Notes: a model not told the origin generated them from the sequence alone. A DNA stretch of 64,000 nt from Planctomycetaceae bacterium (GCA_024742875.1 JANSXP010000028.1:1-64000); one strand, 5' to 3'. Positions 1 to 9,486 are shown, counted from the stretch's first letter. Program-made: numbers and translations.

Positions 1-920
1 ATCACAAAATCACGCGCGGAGCCAATGACATTTGTTTGCCCGCCGGTGGCGGACACGCTGACCATCTCCCGTTGCACGCCGGTATGGCGGTGGTAAACGA
101 CCGACTGTCCGTCGGGCGAGAAGGCAATATTCGAAAGCTCCGTGATACCGGTTGTCCGCGTTGTCACCGGTGACAGCGTCGCACTCACATCGACGCCGCC
201 GGTCGCCAGGCGGGTCAACTCCAGACGGAAGTCGCGTTGCGGCTGGGAGGCGGCGTTGTCAAAGACCGGGACATCAAAAGCTGCGGTGGTGGCTCCGGCT
301 GGAAAAATCACGCGGTAGTCGCCCGCCTGGTATTCTGCTGACGTGGCCGTGGCGTCTACTGTGCTGAACGTCGCTTCGATATCGCGATTGGCGGGGCGGG
401 AAAGTGTGACGGTGACTCGCGCCGGACGGCCTTCGACGGTCGCCACATCGGACACTTCGATGGCCACAGGATCGTTATCGAGAATCGTCACCTCATCGGA
501 CGGATCGGCATGCAGCGTGAGCCCCGGCGGAAGCGTTCCCAGCGTCCATTCGAACGTTGCATCGGGCTGGGCAAAGTCATTGTCAATGATCGTAAACTGC
601 TGTGACACCGACGATTGGCCGTCGGCAATGACCAGACTGTCCAGTGGCGCGGACAATTCATATTCGTCAAGCAGATCCTGAGGCACATTGATGGGGATCG
701 TCTGATCGCCCTGGACGGGATCACTGGCGTATATGCTCAGAAAAGCGGAGGCCCCTTCCTCCATGCTCGCAACACTCACCCGCAGCCGCACAGCGGACAG
801 CAGTGTTCTTGACTCGAGAACCTGTGCCGCGGCGGGCAAAGCGATGCGCTGATGACTGCGACGCGAAACAGGACGGGACAGGTGGCGTTCAACAGCAGCC
901 AGCAGGCGGCGAATCAGCAT
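1..920 (-). CDS. LEPR-XLL / Calx-beta secreted protein, 3' part missing (runs off left edge)
   Basis: The minus-strand frame stays open from an ATG at 920 to the window edge (306 codons visible). The first 30 residues are rich in Arg and His. They are followed at residues 35-43 by LESRTLLSA, a good match to the LEPR-XLL motif found near the N-terminus of large planctomycete exported proteins. Residues ~150-235 read as a Calx-beta repeat (VAIEVSDVATVEGRPARVTV, then a D/N-rich end), a fold that often binds calcium in surface proteins. Near the edge, SNIAFSPDGQSVVY looks like the first blade of a TolB/WD-type propeller, so the missing part is probably a beta-propeller. A weak GGAA lies upstream of the start. 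The product is likely a surface or secreted protein; its function is unknown. The N-terminal layout resembles that of the giant protein at 17706. Confidence 0.8.
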   Translation of the reverse strand, partial: MLIRRLLAAVERHLSRPVSRRSHQRIALPAAAQVLESRTLLSAVRLRVSVASMEEGASAFLSIYASDPVQGDQTIPINVPQDLLDEYELSAPLDSLVIADGQSSVSQQFTIIDNDFAQPDATFEWTLGTLPPGLTLHADPSDEVTILDNDPVAIEVSDVATVEGRPARVTVTLSRPANRDIEATFSTVDATATSAEYQAGDYRVIFPAGATTAAFDVPVFDNAASQPQRDFRLELTRLATGGVDVSATLSPVTTRTTGITELSNIAFSPDGQSVVYHRHTGVQREMVSVSATGGQTNVIGSARDFV

Positions 921-1084
921 GTGGAGGGTTCCGGCTTGAAACGGCGATGGCGTGACCGGGCGTCACGCAGACAGGCGTCACGTCGTAAAAATCCAACGCA
1001 GGCTCGAACTCTACCGTGACACCACCAGGGTGCAACAGCTAGTCCCCATAACTTCTATTCTGCCAATGAGGACGTCCGATCGCG

Positions 1085-1106
1085 CGTGATCGCTGGTGTG
1101 ATCACG
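1085..1106 (-). terminator. Inverted repeat downstream of the ASCH gene
   Basis: CGTGATC (1085-1091) and GATCACG (1100-1106) form a perfect 7-bp inverted repeat with an 8-nt loop, about 56 nt past the stop of the ASCH gene on the minus strand. No T-tract follows. It could be a weak terminator or a protein-binding palindrome. Confidence 0.25.
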
Positions 1107-1161
1107 AAGGGCAGGACACACACACCTGCGGGTTTCGAAATCAGCCGAGCGATCCGCTGCT

Positions 1162-1521
1162 TCAGGCTTCTGTTTTGGCGAAGTCGTGCACCCAGACGGG
1201 CTGATCCTGATCCCAGTCCATGCCCTGATGCATGCGCTCAATCAGAGCGTGATACATCTGCAGGTTGGGGTAGCCCTCGCGCTGGGCGTCTTCTTCGGTG
1301 ATGTCGCCCCAGCGTTCTGTTCGCAGGCCTGTGATTTCAAACTCCGTGTCCTGCAGCGTGAAACGCTCGCCCGGATAGCCATACACACCTGCGCGACGCT
1401 GCTGTGTCTTGGAGCCGTTCAGTGCGGCTGCCACCAGTTTGTCGTGCGTGACCAGGCGGTCGATTGTGCACGTTTTTTCGGGGTAGTCAGAATTCTCAGT
1501 TGAGGAGTGGTCGGTGGTCAT
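1162..1521 (-). CDS. ASCH-domain protein
   Basis: This encodes 119 residues from the ATG at 1521. The frame extends further upstream, but the upstream residues have no family-like character. The whole protein after residue ~17 fits the ASCH (PUA-like) fold: a TQQRR stretch, GYPGERFTLQDTEFEITGL as the strand region, then the acidic WGDITEEDAQREGYPNL helix and the closing VWVHDF strand. ASCH proteins are thought to bind RNA or modified nucleotides; no specific substrate can be read here. There is no signal peptide, so it is cytoplasmic. It is divergent from the metalloprotease at 1728, with 206 bp between the two starts that may hold both promoters. Family assignment is good; biological role is unknown. 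Confidence 0.85.
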   Translation of the reverse strand: MTTDHSSTENSDYPEKTCTIDRLVTHDKLVAAALNGSKTQQRRAGVYGYPGERFTLQDTEFEITGLRTERWGDITEEDAQREGYPNLQMYHALIERMHQGMDWDQDQPVWVHDFAKTEA

Positions 1522-1727
1522 GAGGTGCGTGTTGCCTAAGTGCCAAAAAAGTGCGGCCCGCCTGTGAGTCCGGCAGGCTAATGTTTCGAGCTTCACAATT
1601 CGAGCAAGGCCCATTGATTCTCTGCTGTGAAACAATGGTCGCGTCGATCCGGCCTGGCTGGCAACCCATGCACCCGTGTGGAACAATCGGCGGCCGTTCG
1701 TGTTCCCTCTGTGATCAGGAAAACCTC

Positions 1728-4202
1728 ATGCGTGTCTTTGCTGCTGTGCTGTTGCTGACGACCGTCAATATTATTGCCGCCGATGATGCCAGCGATACAC
1801 TGCCCGCCATTGCCAATCGAACAAACGGCATGTCGCGTCATTCGGGTTTTTTTTCGTTCTATAAAGACCAGGTCAACGGATCCGTGCTGGCGGAAGTCTC
1901 GACGGACGGGGAGCCGTTTTTGTATGCGAGCGGGCTCAGCAGTGGTCTGGGCTCCAATCCTGTGGGACTCGACCGGGGGCAGTGGGGGCAGACGCGACTG
2001 TGTGTCTTTAAACGCGTCGGCCAACGCGTCTTTTTGATTGAGCAGAACACGGCCTTTCGTGCCAGCAGTAACAATGCGGCCGAACGCCAGGCCGTGGCGG
2101 ACTCGTTTGCGGATTCGATTTTCTGGGCAACCGACGTCCTGGCGATTACAGATGATCGCGTGCTGATTAACCTGGACAGTCTGCTGGTTCGCGACGCGCA
2201 TCAGGTGGTCTCCAGGCTGCGCCAGACCGATCAGGGCGATTACAAATTTGATGCCTCGCTGAGTTATGTGGAACTCGATCGCTGCAAAGCGTTTCCCCAA
2301 AACAGCGAATTGAACGCGATGGTCACGTTCACCTCATCGCGGGGTGGTTCTCTGGTGCAGCAGACGGCCGCTGACGGAAATTCGTTTTCTGTCCGTTTGC
2401 ATCATTCGTTTATCGAACTGCCGCCGCCCGGCTATCGCCCTCGCAAAGCGGACCCTCGCGTGGCTTCGTTTGCCGTGTCGTTTGCGGACTACTCAGCACC
2501 ACTTAATCAGACGCTGCAGCAGCGCTACATCGCCCGGCATCGACTGCAAAAGGCCAATCCCGCGGCTGAAAAAAGTGCGGCTGTGAAGCCCATCATCTAC
2601 TACCTTGATCCGGGCACGCCGGAGCCCGTCCGCACCGCGCTGCTGGAGGGAGCGCGGTGGTGGAACGAAGCGTTTGAACAGGCCGGCTTTATCGACGCTT
2701 TCCAGGTGCGCATGCTGCCCGATGACGTGGATCCGATGGACGTGCGGTACAACGTAATTCAATGGGTGCACCGGCGGACACGCGGCTGGAGTTACGGTCA
2801 GTCGATTATGGATCCGCGGACCGGAGAGATTATCAAAGGGCACGTTCTGCTCGGTTCGCTGCGGGTTCGTCAGGACCGCACGATCATTGATGGTCTGACA
2901 AACGTGCCGAATCGCACCGGCCCCGTCGCCTGTGGTGCGGCTTCGATGGGCACCGGCGTCGATCGCGCGCTGGCCGTGTTTGATGAAGTGCTGTCACCAA
3001 TTGACGTGAGCCTGGCCCGACTGCGGCAGTTGTCGGCCCACGAGGTCGGACACACGATTGGCTTTTCTCACAACTTTGCTGCCAGTACCTATGGAGACCG
3101 CGCTTCCGTCATGGACTATCCCGCCCCCCGTGTCATTCTGCAGGAGGACGGCTCGCTGGATCTGTCAGACGCCTATGGCGTGGGCGTCGGCGAGTGGGAC
3201 AAATTCATGGTGCGATATGCCTATGAAGAGTTTGGCCGGCAGTCAGAAGCGGAAGGTCTGGCGGCGCTGATTTCTGAAGCTGAACAGCGAGGTCTCTTGT
3301 ACCTGTCGGACGCCGACGCACGTCCGGCGGGCGCTGCGAATCCCCGAGCCAGCCTGTGGGACAACGGCACGGACCCCGTGGCCGAACTGGAGCATCTGAT
3401 GAAGGTTCGCCGCGTCGCGCTGGACAAACTGAGTGAGGGCGACTTACTGCCCGGTCAGAATCTGTCGGATCTGGAAACGGTGCTGGTGCCCATTTACCTG
3501 TACCACCGCTATCAGGTGGAGGCGGTTGCCAAAATGATCGGCGGCTTCGACTATGACTATGCCGTGGCGGGGGAAAAACGTCTTCCGCTGCAGGCCGTTG
3601 CCGCCGAACGCCAGCAGGCTGCGCTGCAGGAACTGCTCAACACACTGCAGCCACAGCAACTGGAAATCTCTGCGGAACTGCTCGCCCAACTGCCGCCCAA
3701 ACCCAATTCTTCGGCCGTGGATCGAGAACGCTTTGAAGGTCGCACCGCCATGATTTTTGACCCGGATGCTGCTGTCCGCACGGCCGCCGAGATGACGCTG
3801 TCACAGATTCTGCATCCTCAGCGGGCGGCGCGGCTGGCCGCTTATGGCGATGACCAATGGAACTTTGATGTCATGCTGGAACAGCTGGTGGGTCGCATTT
3901 TTGTGAAGCACACCAATCGGCATATCAACCGGATTGTGGAGCACACGCTGGTGCGGCAGCTGATCGCGCTGGCCGGTGATGACAGCACGAGTCACGCGGT
4001 TCGCGTGGGAACATGGAGGATACTGGATCGGCTGCCCAGAGCCTTCTCGCGTAATCGGGAGTCCGATCAGCTGCCCCACTATCAACTGCTGCTGGGCGAA
4101 ATCGAACGCTTCAAAAATCGTCCCCACAAAACGGCCACCCCGCCAAAGTCGCAGACACCGCCGCCAGGCAGTCCCATTGGTGGCGGCAGTGGCGGTCGCT
4201 AA
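1728..4202 (+). CDS. Secreted zinc-dependent metalloprotease (DUF5117/DUF5118-type, M10-like)
   Basis: This encodes 824 residues from the ATG at 1728, which follows an AGGA ribosome-binding motif and gives a signal peptide (MRVFAAVLLLTTVNIIAA). The frame is open earlier but that sequence is not signal-like. Residues 40-110 (GFFSFYKDQVNGSVLAEV) match the N-terminal domain of bacterial zinc-dependent metalloproteases with DUF5117. The zinc site is HEVGHTIGFSH, His438, His442 and His448, with Glu439 as the likely general base: the extended HExxHxxGxxH metzincin motif. The ~370 residues after it fit the C-terminal domain usual in this family. The end is Pro-, Ser- and Gly-rich. It probably acts in the periplasm or outside the cell on proteins; substrate unknown. 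A strong hairpin follows at 4228-4250. Confidence 0.9.
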   Translation: MRVFAAVLLLTTVNIIAADDASDTLPAIANRTNGMSRHSGFFSFYKDQVNGSVLAEVSTDGEPFLYASGLSSGLGSNPVGLDRGQWGQTRLCVFKRVGQRVFLIEQNTAFRASSNNAAERQAVADSFADSIFWATDVLAITDDRVLINLDSLLVRDAHQVVSRLRQTDQGDYKFDASLSYVELDRCKAFPQNSELNAMVTFTSSRGGSLVQQTAADGNSFSVRLHHSFIELPPPGYRPRKADPRVASFAVSFADYSAPLNQTLQQRYIARHRLQKANPAAEKSAAVKPIIYYLDPGTPEPVRTALLEGARWWNEAFEQAGFIDAFQVRMLPDDVDPMDVRYNVIQWVHRRTRGWSYGQSIMDPRTGEIIKGHVLLGSLRVRQDRTIIDGLTNVPNRTGPVACGAASMGTGVDRALAVFDEVLSPIDVSLARLRQLSAHEVGHTIGFSHNFAASTYGDRASVMDYPAPRVILQEDGSLDLSDAYGVGVGEWDKFMVRYAYEEFGRQSEAEGLAALISEAEQRGLLYLSDADARPAGAANPRASLWDNGTDPVAELEHLMKVRRVALDKLSEGDLLPGQNLSDLETVLVPIYLYHRYQVEAVAKMIGGFDYDYAVAGEKRLPLQAVAAERQQAALQELLNTLQPQQLEISAELLAQLPPKPNSSAVDRERFEGRTAMIFDPDAAVRTAAEMTLSQILHPQRAARLAAYGDDQWNFDVMLEQLVGRIFVKHTNRHINRIVEHTLVRQLIALAGDDSTSHAVRVGTWRILDRLPRAFSRNRESDQLPHYQLLLGEIERFKNRPHKTATPPKSQTPPPGSPIGGGSGGR

Positions 4203-4227
4203 ACGGCCCTTTGCTGGCGCAAAAGGA

Positions 4228-4250
4228 AATCCGGGCCTGAGGCCCGGATT
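4228..4250. terminator. Bidirectional hairpin terminator between convergent genes
   Basis: AATCCGGGCC and GGCCCGGATT form a perfect 10-bp stem around a TGA loop. It sits 25 nt after the metalloprotease stop and 41 nt after the stop of the convergent small gene at 4292. On the minus strand the stem is followed by TTCCTTTTG, a partial T-tract, so it looks best as the terminator of the minus-strand gene but can serve both. Confidence 0.7.
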
Positions 4251-4291
4251 GGTGCGTGTCGACTGAGAGTTTTTCGCGATGGGAAACTCGC

Positions 4292-4627
4292 CTAACGGGT
4301 GGCCGGCCGATAGTCAAAATGCTTCAGCCGATCGACAGCCAGCAGTGTGGTGTTGCCATTGGCCGCCCGCACGACCACATAGTTGGGGTAAAAGTAGATG
4401 CTGTCCACTTTCAGACTGTCGTTGCCGGCAGAGCTGTTGGGCGAAGTTTCGTAAGAGTAGCTCAGAATCACATTGCGCGCCGGAGGATGGCTGCTCTGGC
4501 TGGCAGGGGCTGGCGTCGGGGCGGCCGCGGCGGTATTTAGCAGCGGCAGACAGGTGAAGGCCAGTACAGCCAGCAGGCTGGTGGCGGTGACATACAGTGC
4601 GACGTTGCGGCGGGAGTGTGTTCTCAA
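4292..4627 (-). CDS. Small exported protein of unknown function
   Basis: This encodes 111 residues. The start is a TTG at 4627 supported by AAGGA placed 7 nt upstream; no ATG gives a full hydrophobic leader. Residues ~9-37 form an N-terminal hydrophobic segment (VALYVTATSLLAVLAFTC) ending in AAAAP, which looks like a signal peptide or membrane anchor. A Pro/Ala/Ser-rich linker follows, then a ~55-residue soluble part with alternating hydrophobic and polar residues (SIYFYPNYVVVRAANGNTTL), suggesting beta strands. I do not recognise the family. It lies between two convergent or parallel units: the metalloprotease converges on it, and the kinase at 4763 ends ahead of its start on the same strand, 135 bp away. 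Confidence 0.65.
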   Translation of the reverse strand: MRTHSRRNVALYVTATSLLAVLAFTCLPLLNTAAAAPTPAPASQSSHPPARNVILSYSYETSPNSSAGNDSLKVDSIYFYPNYVVVRAANGNTTLLAVDRLKHFDYRPATR

Positions 4628-4762
4628 GTGATTGTCCTTGGTCAGGTGGTGAAAAGACGGCAGAGAGAAGCGGATTTGGGTCCAAAGAGGATAACGTGAA
4701 CACAGCCAATACGGATCAAAGAATCCATTCGCCGCTGGGAATGATGGCCAGCGGCCCGAAGT

Positions 4763-7700
4763 CTACCACACCCATTCGCCCCGTTTGTTGACGTAACCCA
4801 GTCGTCCGGCAACGGTCACCTGGGCGATGCCTTCCCGGAATCCGCCGTAGATCCAGTCGAATTTCGGCTCAATCACCGTGTTGCCCCGGCGATCGATGAA
4901 CCCCCATTTGCCTTCGGTCAGCTGCACGCCCGCCAGGCCGTCCGCAAAATCATTGGCATACTGAAAACGCGGCGGAATCACAAATCTGCCCGTGCGGTCA
5001 ATGTAGCCAAACTGTGTGTCCTCGCAGGCCAGGGCCAGACCATCCACAAACGGCCCACAGGAGTGAAACCGCGGGGCAATCACCGTTTTCCCGTCTGCGT
5101 TCACGTATCCCATTTTGTCATCCGCGGAAAAGGGAATCAGCTCATTGGGCGCCCCGGTGCCCGCATACTGAGGAGCCGGTCTGGCCACTTCGCGTCCGGT
5201 GACATCGATGTAGCGTTCGTCGGTCTCGACCCCCACATCGGCAAGACGGCTCAGAAACTTTCCGGCGGTCGTGGCGTTGCCGACTTTGGCGATGCCGTTG
5301 ACGAACGGCTCGGCACGATCGAACTGCGGTTTGATGACCACCCGCCCTTTGGTGTCGATATAGCCAAACTGGTCCTCAAAGCTGTCCAGCTGTACTACTG
5401 CGCGACCAGAGGCAAACGGTCCCACAGAAACAAATCGCGGCTCAATGGCCATTCTTCCTGCGGGCGTGATAAATCCCCAGCGGCCACCCAACTGCACGGC
5501 CGCCAGTCCTTCGGTGAACGGATAGGCCTTCTCAAACGCCGGTGGCAGCACAATTTCACCATCCGAGTTGATAAAGCCATCACGACCGTTGACCGTCACT
5601 TTGAACAGCCCCCGCTTATTCGGTGGCTCCCTGAACTGTTCATCCCGGGGTTCCGGCTGATCATTGGCTACCAGGCGGTCGACAGATTCCATCAGAGGCT
5701 TGACACCCTCGTCGTCGGCATCCGGCAGCTCGCTGATCGGCTCTGCGCCTGCTGCTGATTCTGCCTCAGCCCCTGCCACTCGTTCCATCACTGCCAGGAA
5801 GTCGTAGTCGATGATCGCCATATGATTTTTATCAATCGCCATAAATCGATGGCGGTCGTTAATGACCAGACCCTGCTCACCACGTTTGATGGATTCCACA
5901 GCGACGACGTCCTCAGACACCTGCTCGGGTTTCTGATCGTTGAACAGGGATTTCACCAGCCACTGTGATGTGATGATGGCCCGTGCATTGTCACCACGGT
6001 CGGAACGCACATAGTGTCCGCCGCCGCCAAAGTGGGCTTTGCGGTCGAGTCGCCAGATGCCTTCGATATAGGCGGCAGCTTCCTCGTCAGATTTCAGCTG
6101 AAAAGACTGGGCCTTTTGCAGCAGCAGGAAGTAATAGGCCTGGGACTCCGCTGCAGACACCGTGAGTTCGGGCGCTGGCCGTGTTTCTATTGGGTCCGGG
6201 AAATTCTCGTGGTGCCCGTGATCGCACGGGCCCAGCATGACAATGACTTCTGCGGGTGATGGCAGGTTGCGAAGGCGAGGATGCGGCAGGCGCCCGTCAA
6301 CCGATACCAAAGCGGGCGTGCTGTCTGCCAGTTTCTCTCGCAGGGCCCCAGGTGAGAAGGGCACGCCCGTGCGATCCACGATCCAGAACGGCTGGTCCGA
6401 CCGACCGGTCAGTGGCAGGCTCATGCGTCCCTCCTGTTCCACCGAATCCTCGCGGGAAACTTTTTGCAGTGCGGGCCATTCGCCGTCCAGTTGCGGCAGC
6501 ACGGCCTTCCAGGTGTCCAGTGGCAGTGTCAGTTGCAGTATCGGCTGATCGTCGTCCATGGCGATCACCGCAGATCCGAGCACCGGGGGAAACCTGGCCG
6601 GGACAGTCTGAGCATCCTCCGGACCAGGGGACTGTGCAGTTGGCGGCACGCTGCCAGCAGGCTCCTGCGTCTGGGCGGCTGTCTGCCACACGTTCGCCCA
6701 GTCAATTTGAGAGTCAAGCCGATCGGTCAGCGGGACCTTTAACGTGTAGGTCGCGCCCGGCTGCAGTTTGTAGGCATCCACAAGTCCCACCGGTTGCTGA
6801 TCTGTAACTGTCACGGTGTAGCAGACATTGCGGCGATAGTTGGGGCCGTCTTCGATGGTGATGCTGCGGACACGGACTTCGCCGGGGAACGTGCTGGAGG
6901 AGCCGCCCTGTTCGTGCGGGCTTACGAACCGGAACTTCAGTTGTGGCCGGCCCCTGTCCGTTGTCACGATGCCTGCGACCGTGCGTTCGCCATTGAGAAA
7001 TTCGCCCGTCGCAAACACGATGCGATCGTGCTGTGCGTCCAGTTGACTCAGAAATTCGTGGCCAGCGCGGCCGCCTGCCAGCAGAGTGTCAATGTGATTG
7101 AGCGGATGTTCGGCGAATTCGCCCGTCTGCAGATAGGTGTGCAGTTTTTTGTACGCGGTTTTCAGTGACTGCTGACGCTGACTCCAGACGACCGCTGCGC
7201 AAATAACGGCAGCGACGGCCGCCAGGCTCAGCAGCCAGCCGTAACGTGAACGACGAGCGCGAGGCCGGGGCGCCAAAACAGCGCTGTGAGTTGGGGGACC
7301 TGTCAGCGGCGTGATCGCGGGTAAAGCGGTCGTGTCCGGCTGCTGCACGTGGCCCAGACACGATTCCAGCAGATCACGAACTTCGGCCGCGCTGGCAAAG
7401 CGTTCGCTCTTGTCACGGGCCATCAGTCGTTGCACGATGTCTGACAGCCAGACGGGGATGTCGGGGTTCGCTTCGGACACTGGTCGCGGCGTTTCGTCAA
7501 TGATCTGCCGCATCACTCCCCAGGAGGAGTCCGCGCTGTATGGTGCCTGTCCGGTGCACAGGGAATACAGCACACTGCCCAGGCTGAACAGATCGCTCTG
7601 CTGGTCCACCGGCTGCCCGGCCGCCTGTTCGGGCGACATATACATGGGTGTGCCGGCAATGGCCCCGTTTTGTGTGACCGTGTTGTCATCGACAGCGCGC

Positions 7701-8473
7701 GCCAGGCCAAAGTCGGTGATCGTGACGCGTTCGACACCTTCTTCCAGCAGGATGTTTTCCGGTTTGATGTCACGGTGGACGAGCCCCTGTTCGTGGGCGG
7801 CGGCGAGTCCTGCGGCAATCTGCGCACCGATCCGCAGAATCTCCACGACCGGCAGCGGACCCTGTGCTTCAATGCGTTTCTGCAGCGAGCCTCCGCGGAT
7901 ATAGGCCATGACCAGATACGGCATGGTCTCATCGCTGGACACGCTGTGGATCGGCACCACATTGGGATGCAGCACGGCGGCCGCCGCTTTGGCTTCCCGG
8001 GAAAAACGACGGCGTGCTTTGGTGTTGTTCGCCAGACTGGGGGCCATCACTTTGACGGCCACAACCCGATCGAGCGAGGGATCGACGGCTTTGAGTACCA
8101 CGCCCATGCCGCCGGCGCCGACCACTCCTGTGATCTCGTAAGTGCCCAGTCTTCCGAGCCGGTGCGGGTCATCTGTCGGCGACAGTGCCTGCAGGACCTG
8201 GGCCATGGCCATGGCCAGAGGCTGCCCGGCTGTTGTCGGCGTGACCGAAGCCGCCGAATCGTCGACTCGGCTGGCCCGATCAAATTCTGTGGGCTTCAGG
8301 TGCTGACGGATTCTGCTCCACTCATCGGGAGAGGCGGCGGTCTGCTCAAGGAACTGCCGCAGCGGCGGGGAGGCCTCCAGATCGCGCGACAGGTTGGTGT
8401 CATCCAGACTGCGAGCGTCGGATTCCAGAAAGTCGACGGCGCGCTGCCGGTCGGATGCTGATGGGACGTTCAT
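4763..8473 (-). CDS. Membrane Ser/Thr protein kinase with C-terminal WG repeats
   Basis: This encodes 1,236 residues from the ATG at 8473; a GTG directly ahead of it is possible, but GAGGAG sits 6 nt before the ATG. Residues ~107-375 are a Hanks-type kinase: glycine loop GAGGMGVV, catalytic VHRDIKPEN, DFG (TDFGLAR) and GTPMYMSPEQ activation segment. A single membrane helix lies at ~409-430 (GWLLSLAAVAAVICAAVVW), so the kinase is cytoplasmic and the rest probably periplasmic. A ~500-residue part without a recognised domain follows. From ~950 to the end there are eight WG-type repeats, each with a G-(F/Y)-(I/V)-(N/D/T)-x-x-G core such as WGFITPAG and FGYIDTKG. WG repeats usually form ligand-binding beta structures. 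The stop of the sigma factor at 8477 nearly touches this start, so the two are co-translated. Confidence 0.9.
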   Translation of the reverse strand: MNVPSASDRQRAVDFLESDARSLDDTNLSRDLEASPPLRQFLEQTAASPDEWSRIRQHLKPTEFDRASRVDDSAASVTPTTAGQPLAMAMAQVLQALSPTDDPHRLGRLGTYEITGVVGAGGMGVVLKAVDPSLDRVVAVKVMAPSLANNTKARRRFSREAKAAAAVLHPNVVPIHSVSSDETMPYLVMAYIRGGSLQKRIEAQGPLPVVEILRIGAQIAAGLAAAHEQGLVHRDIKPENILLEEGVERVTITDFGLARAVDDNTVTQNGAIAGTPMYMSPEQAAGQPVDQQSDLFSLGSVLYSLCTGQAPYSADSSWGVMRQIIDETPRPVSEANPDIPVWLSDIVQRLMARDKSERFASAAEVRDLLESCLGHVQQPDTTALPAITPLTGPPTHSAVLAPRPRARRSRYGWLLSLAAVAAVICAAVVWSQRQQSLKTAYKKLHTYLQTGEFAEHPLNHIDTLLAGGRAGHEFLSQLDAQHDRIVFATGEFLNGERTVAGIVTTDRGRPQLKFRFVSPHEQGGSSSTFPGEVRVRSITIEDGPNYRRNVCYTVTVTDQQPVGLVDAYKLQPGATYTLKVPLTDRLDSQIDWANVWQTAAQTQEPAGSVPPTAQSPGPEDAQTVPARFPPVLGSAVIAMDDDQPILQLTLPLDTWKAVLPQLDGEWPALQKVSREDSVEQEGRMSLPLTGRSDQPFWIVDRTGVPFSPGALREKLADSTPALVSVDGRLPHPRLRNLPSPAEVIVMLGPCDHGHHENFPDPIETRPAPELTVSAAESQAYYFLLLQKAQSFQLKSDEEAAAYIEGIWRLDRKAHFGGGGHYVRSDRGDNARAIITSQWLVKSLFNDQKPEQVSEDVVAVESIKRGEQGLVINDRHRFMAIDKNHMAIIDYDFLAVMERVAGAEAESAAGAEPISELPDADDEGVKPLMESVDRLVANDQPEPRDEQFREPPNKRGLFKVTVNGRDGFINSDGEIVLPPAFEKAYPFTEGLAAVQLGGRWGFITPAGRMAIEPRFVSVGPFASGRAVVQLDSFEDQFGYIDTKGRVVIKPQFDRAEPFVNGIAKVGNATTAGKFLSRLADVGVETDERYIDVTGREVARPAPQYAGTGAPNELIPFSADDKMGYVNADGKTVIAPRFHSCGPFVDGLALACEDTQFGYIDRTGRFVIPPRFQYANDFADGLAGVQLTEGKWGFIDRRGNTVIEPKFDWIYGGFREGIAQVTVAGRLGYVNKRGEWVW

Positions 8474-8476
8474 CAC

Positions 8477-9067
8477 CTACTCCTCGTTTTTCTGCAACTG
8501 TTCGATGTGTGATCGGAGGCGACGCACAATGCGACTGCGGGCTGCGTAGATGGTGCCAACGGACTTGTTCAGTCGCGTTGCTGCTGCCTCACAGGTCAGG
8601 TCGTCAATCATCGTCAGTTCAAACGCCTGCCACGTCTCGGAACAAACTTCCGTTCTGACCGCAGCGGCCGCCGTCAGGTACAGCTCTCGCTCGTACTCCG
8701 CTTCGATCTCCTGCGAGATCTCCGCCGAGACTGCTCTGTCACAGGGCAGATCGGACTGCGAACCGCCGACAGCGGCGTCGGGAAACGTGCGTGTCAGCGT
8801 GGTGGCAATGGCGTTGTTGGCGATGCGCCGCAGCCAGTGACGAAATCGCACTTCCGGACGATGTTCGAAGTCTGCCATCGCTCTGGAAATCTTCATCAAC
8901 ACCTGCTGCACCAGATCCGACGCGTCTGCGTCCTGCAGTCCGCGACGACGGGCCATCCGGTAAAACACGGGGCGATACAGGCACACAAACTGGTGCCATG
9001 CCGCACGGTCGTCGTCGGATTTCAGCGCGACCAGCAGTGAACCGCGAGTCTCAGGAAATAGTGTCAT
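8477..9067 (-). CDS. ECF-family RNA polymerase sigma factor
   Basis: This encodes 196 residues from the ATG at 9067, chosen because GGAGGC lies 5 nt upstream; the frame is open for 47 more codons without family features. Sigma region 2 is visible at ~20-75 (WHQFVCLYRPVFYRMARRRG then DLVQQVLMKI) and region 4 at ~150-190, with the helix-turn-helix CEAAATRLNKSVGTIYAARS. No anti-sigma factor is adjacent. It is directly upstream of the WG-repeat kinase, with only three bases between stop and the kinase ATG. Coupled ECF sigma and Ser/Thr kinase genes are a known planctomycete arrangement in which the kinase is thought to control the sigma factor. Target genes cannot be read from the sequence. Confidence 0.9.
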   Translation of the reverse strand: MTLFPETRGSLLVALKSDDDRAAWHQFVCLYRPVFYRMARRRGLQDADASDLVQQVLMKISRAMADFEHRPEVRFRHWLRRIANNAIATTLTRTFPDAAVGGSQSDLPCDRAVSAEISQEIEAEYERELYLTAAAAVRTEVCSETWQAFELTMIDDLTCEAAATRLNKSVGTIYAARSRIVRRLRSHIEQLQKNEE

Positions 9068-9243
9068 TGGTGCCTCCAGCCGCCCAAACTCAGTGGCGGC
9101 CGCATTCTGACACGCTTTTTGGAAATAATCAAAAACGGGCCCGCCGCAGCGAAGTTCAGTGCGCATGACCAGCCTTTTTTGATCCAGGTGAGCGTCATGA
9201 TCGTTCACCTGTCAGGGCCGAAAAACTGCAAAGGAGAATGACG

Positions 9244-9486
9244 ATGACCACGAAAAACGAGGTGACTGCCGTGTCCGTGCTGTCGGGTATCGCGGCCGGA
9301 TTCCTGTTTTTGGCGGGGCTGGGTCTGGGAGCCGATATCCTGACTCCCACCGATGCTGCCCTTGTTTGCTCCAGCGTGGCGCTGGTCCTGTCTCTGGCCG
9401 CCATGCAGATGACGGCTCGCCAGCAGGACTGTTCGCGGCAGCAATCACCACAGGGGTGTTCCGCAGACAGCGAAACCATCGCCTGA
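9244..9486 (+). CDS. Small two-helix membrane protein
   Basis: This encodes 80 residues from the ATG at 9244, which is 7 nt after a perfect AAGGAG; an in-frame ATG at 9238 is too close to that site. Two hydrophobic stretches, ~10-30 (SVLSGIAAGFLFLAGLGLG) and ~37-55 (AALVCSSVALVLSLAAM), suggest two membrane helices with a short loop. The tail is polar, with two Cys. I do not recognise the family. It is divergent from the sigma factor at 9067 (176 bp) and 91 bp ahead of the DUF1501 gene, so it may share a promoter region with either. Confidence 0.6.
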   Translation: MTTKNEVTAVSVLSGIAAGFLFLAGLGLGADILTPTDAALVCSSVALVLSLAAMQMTARQQDCSRQQSPQGCSADSETIA

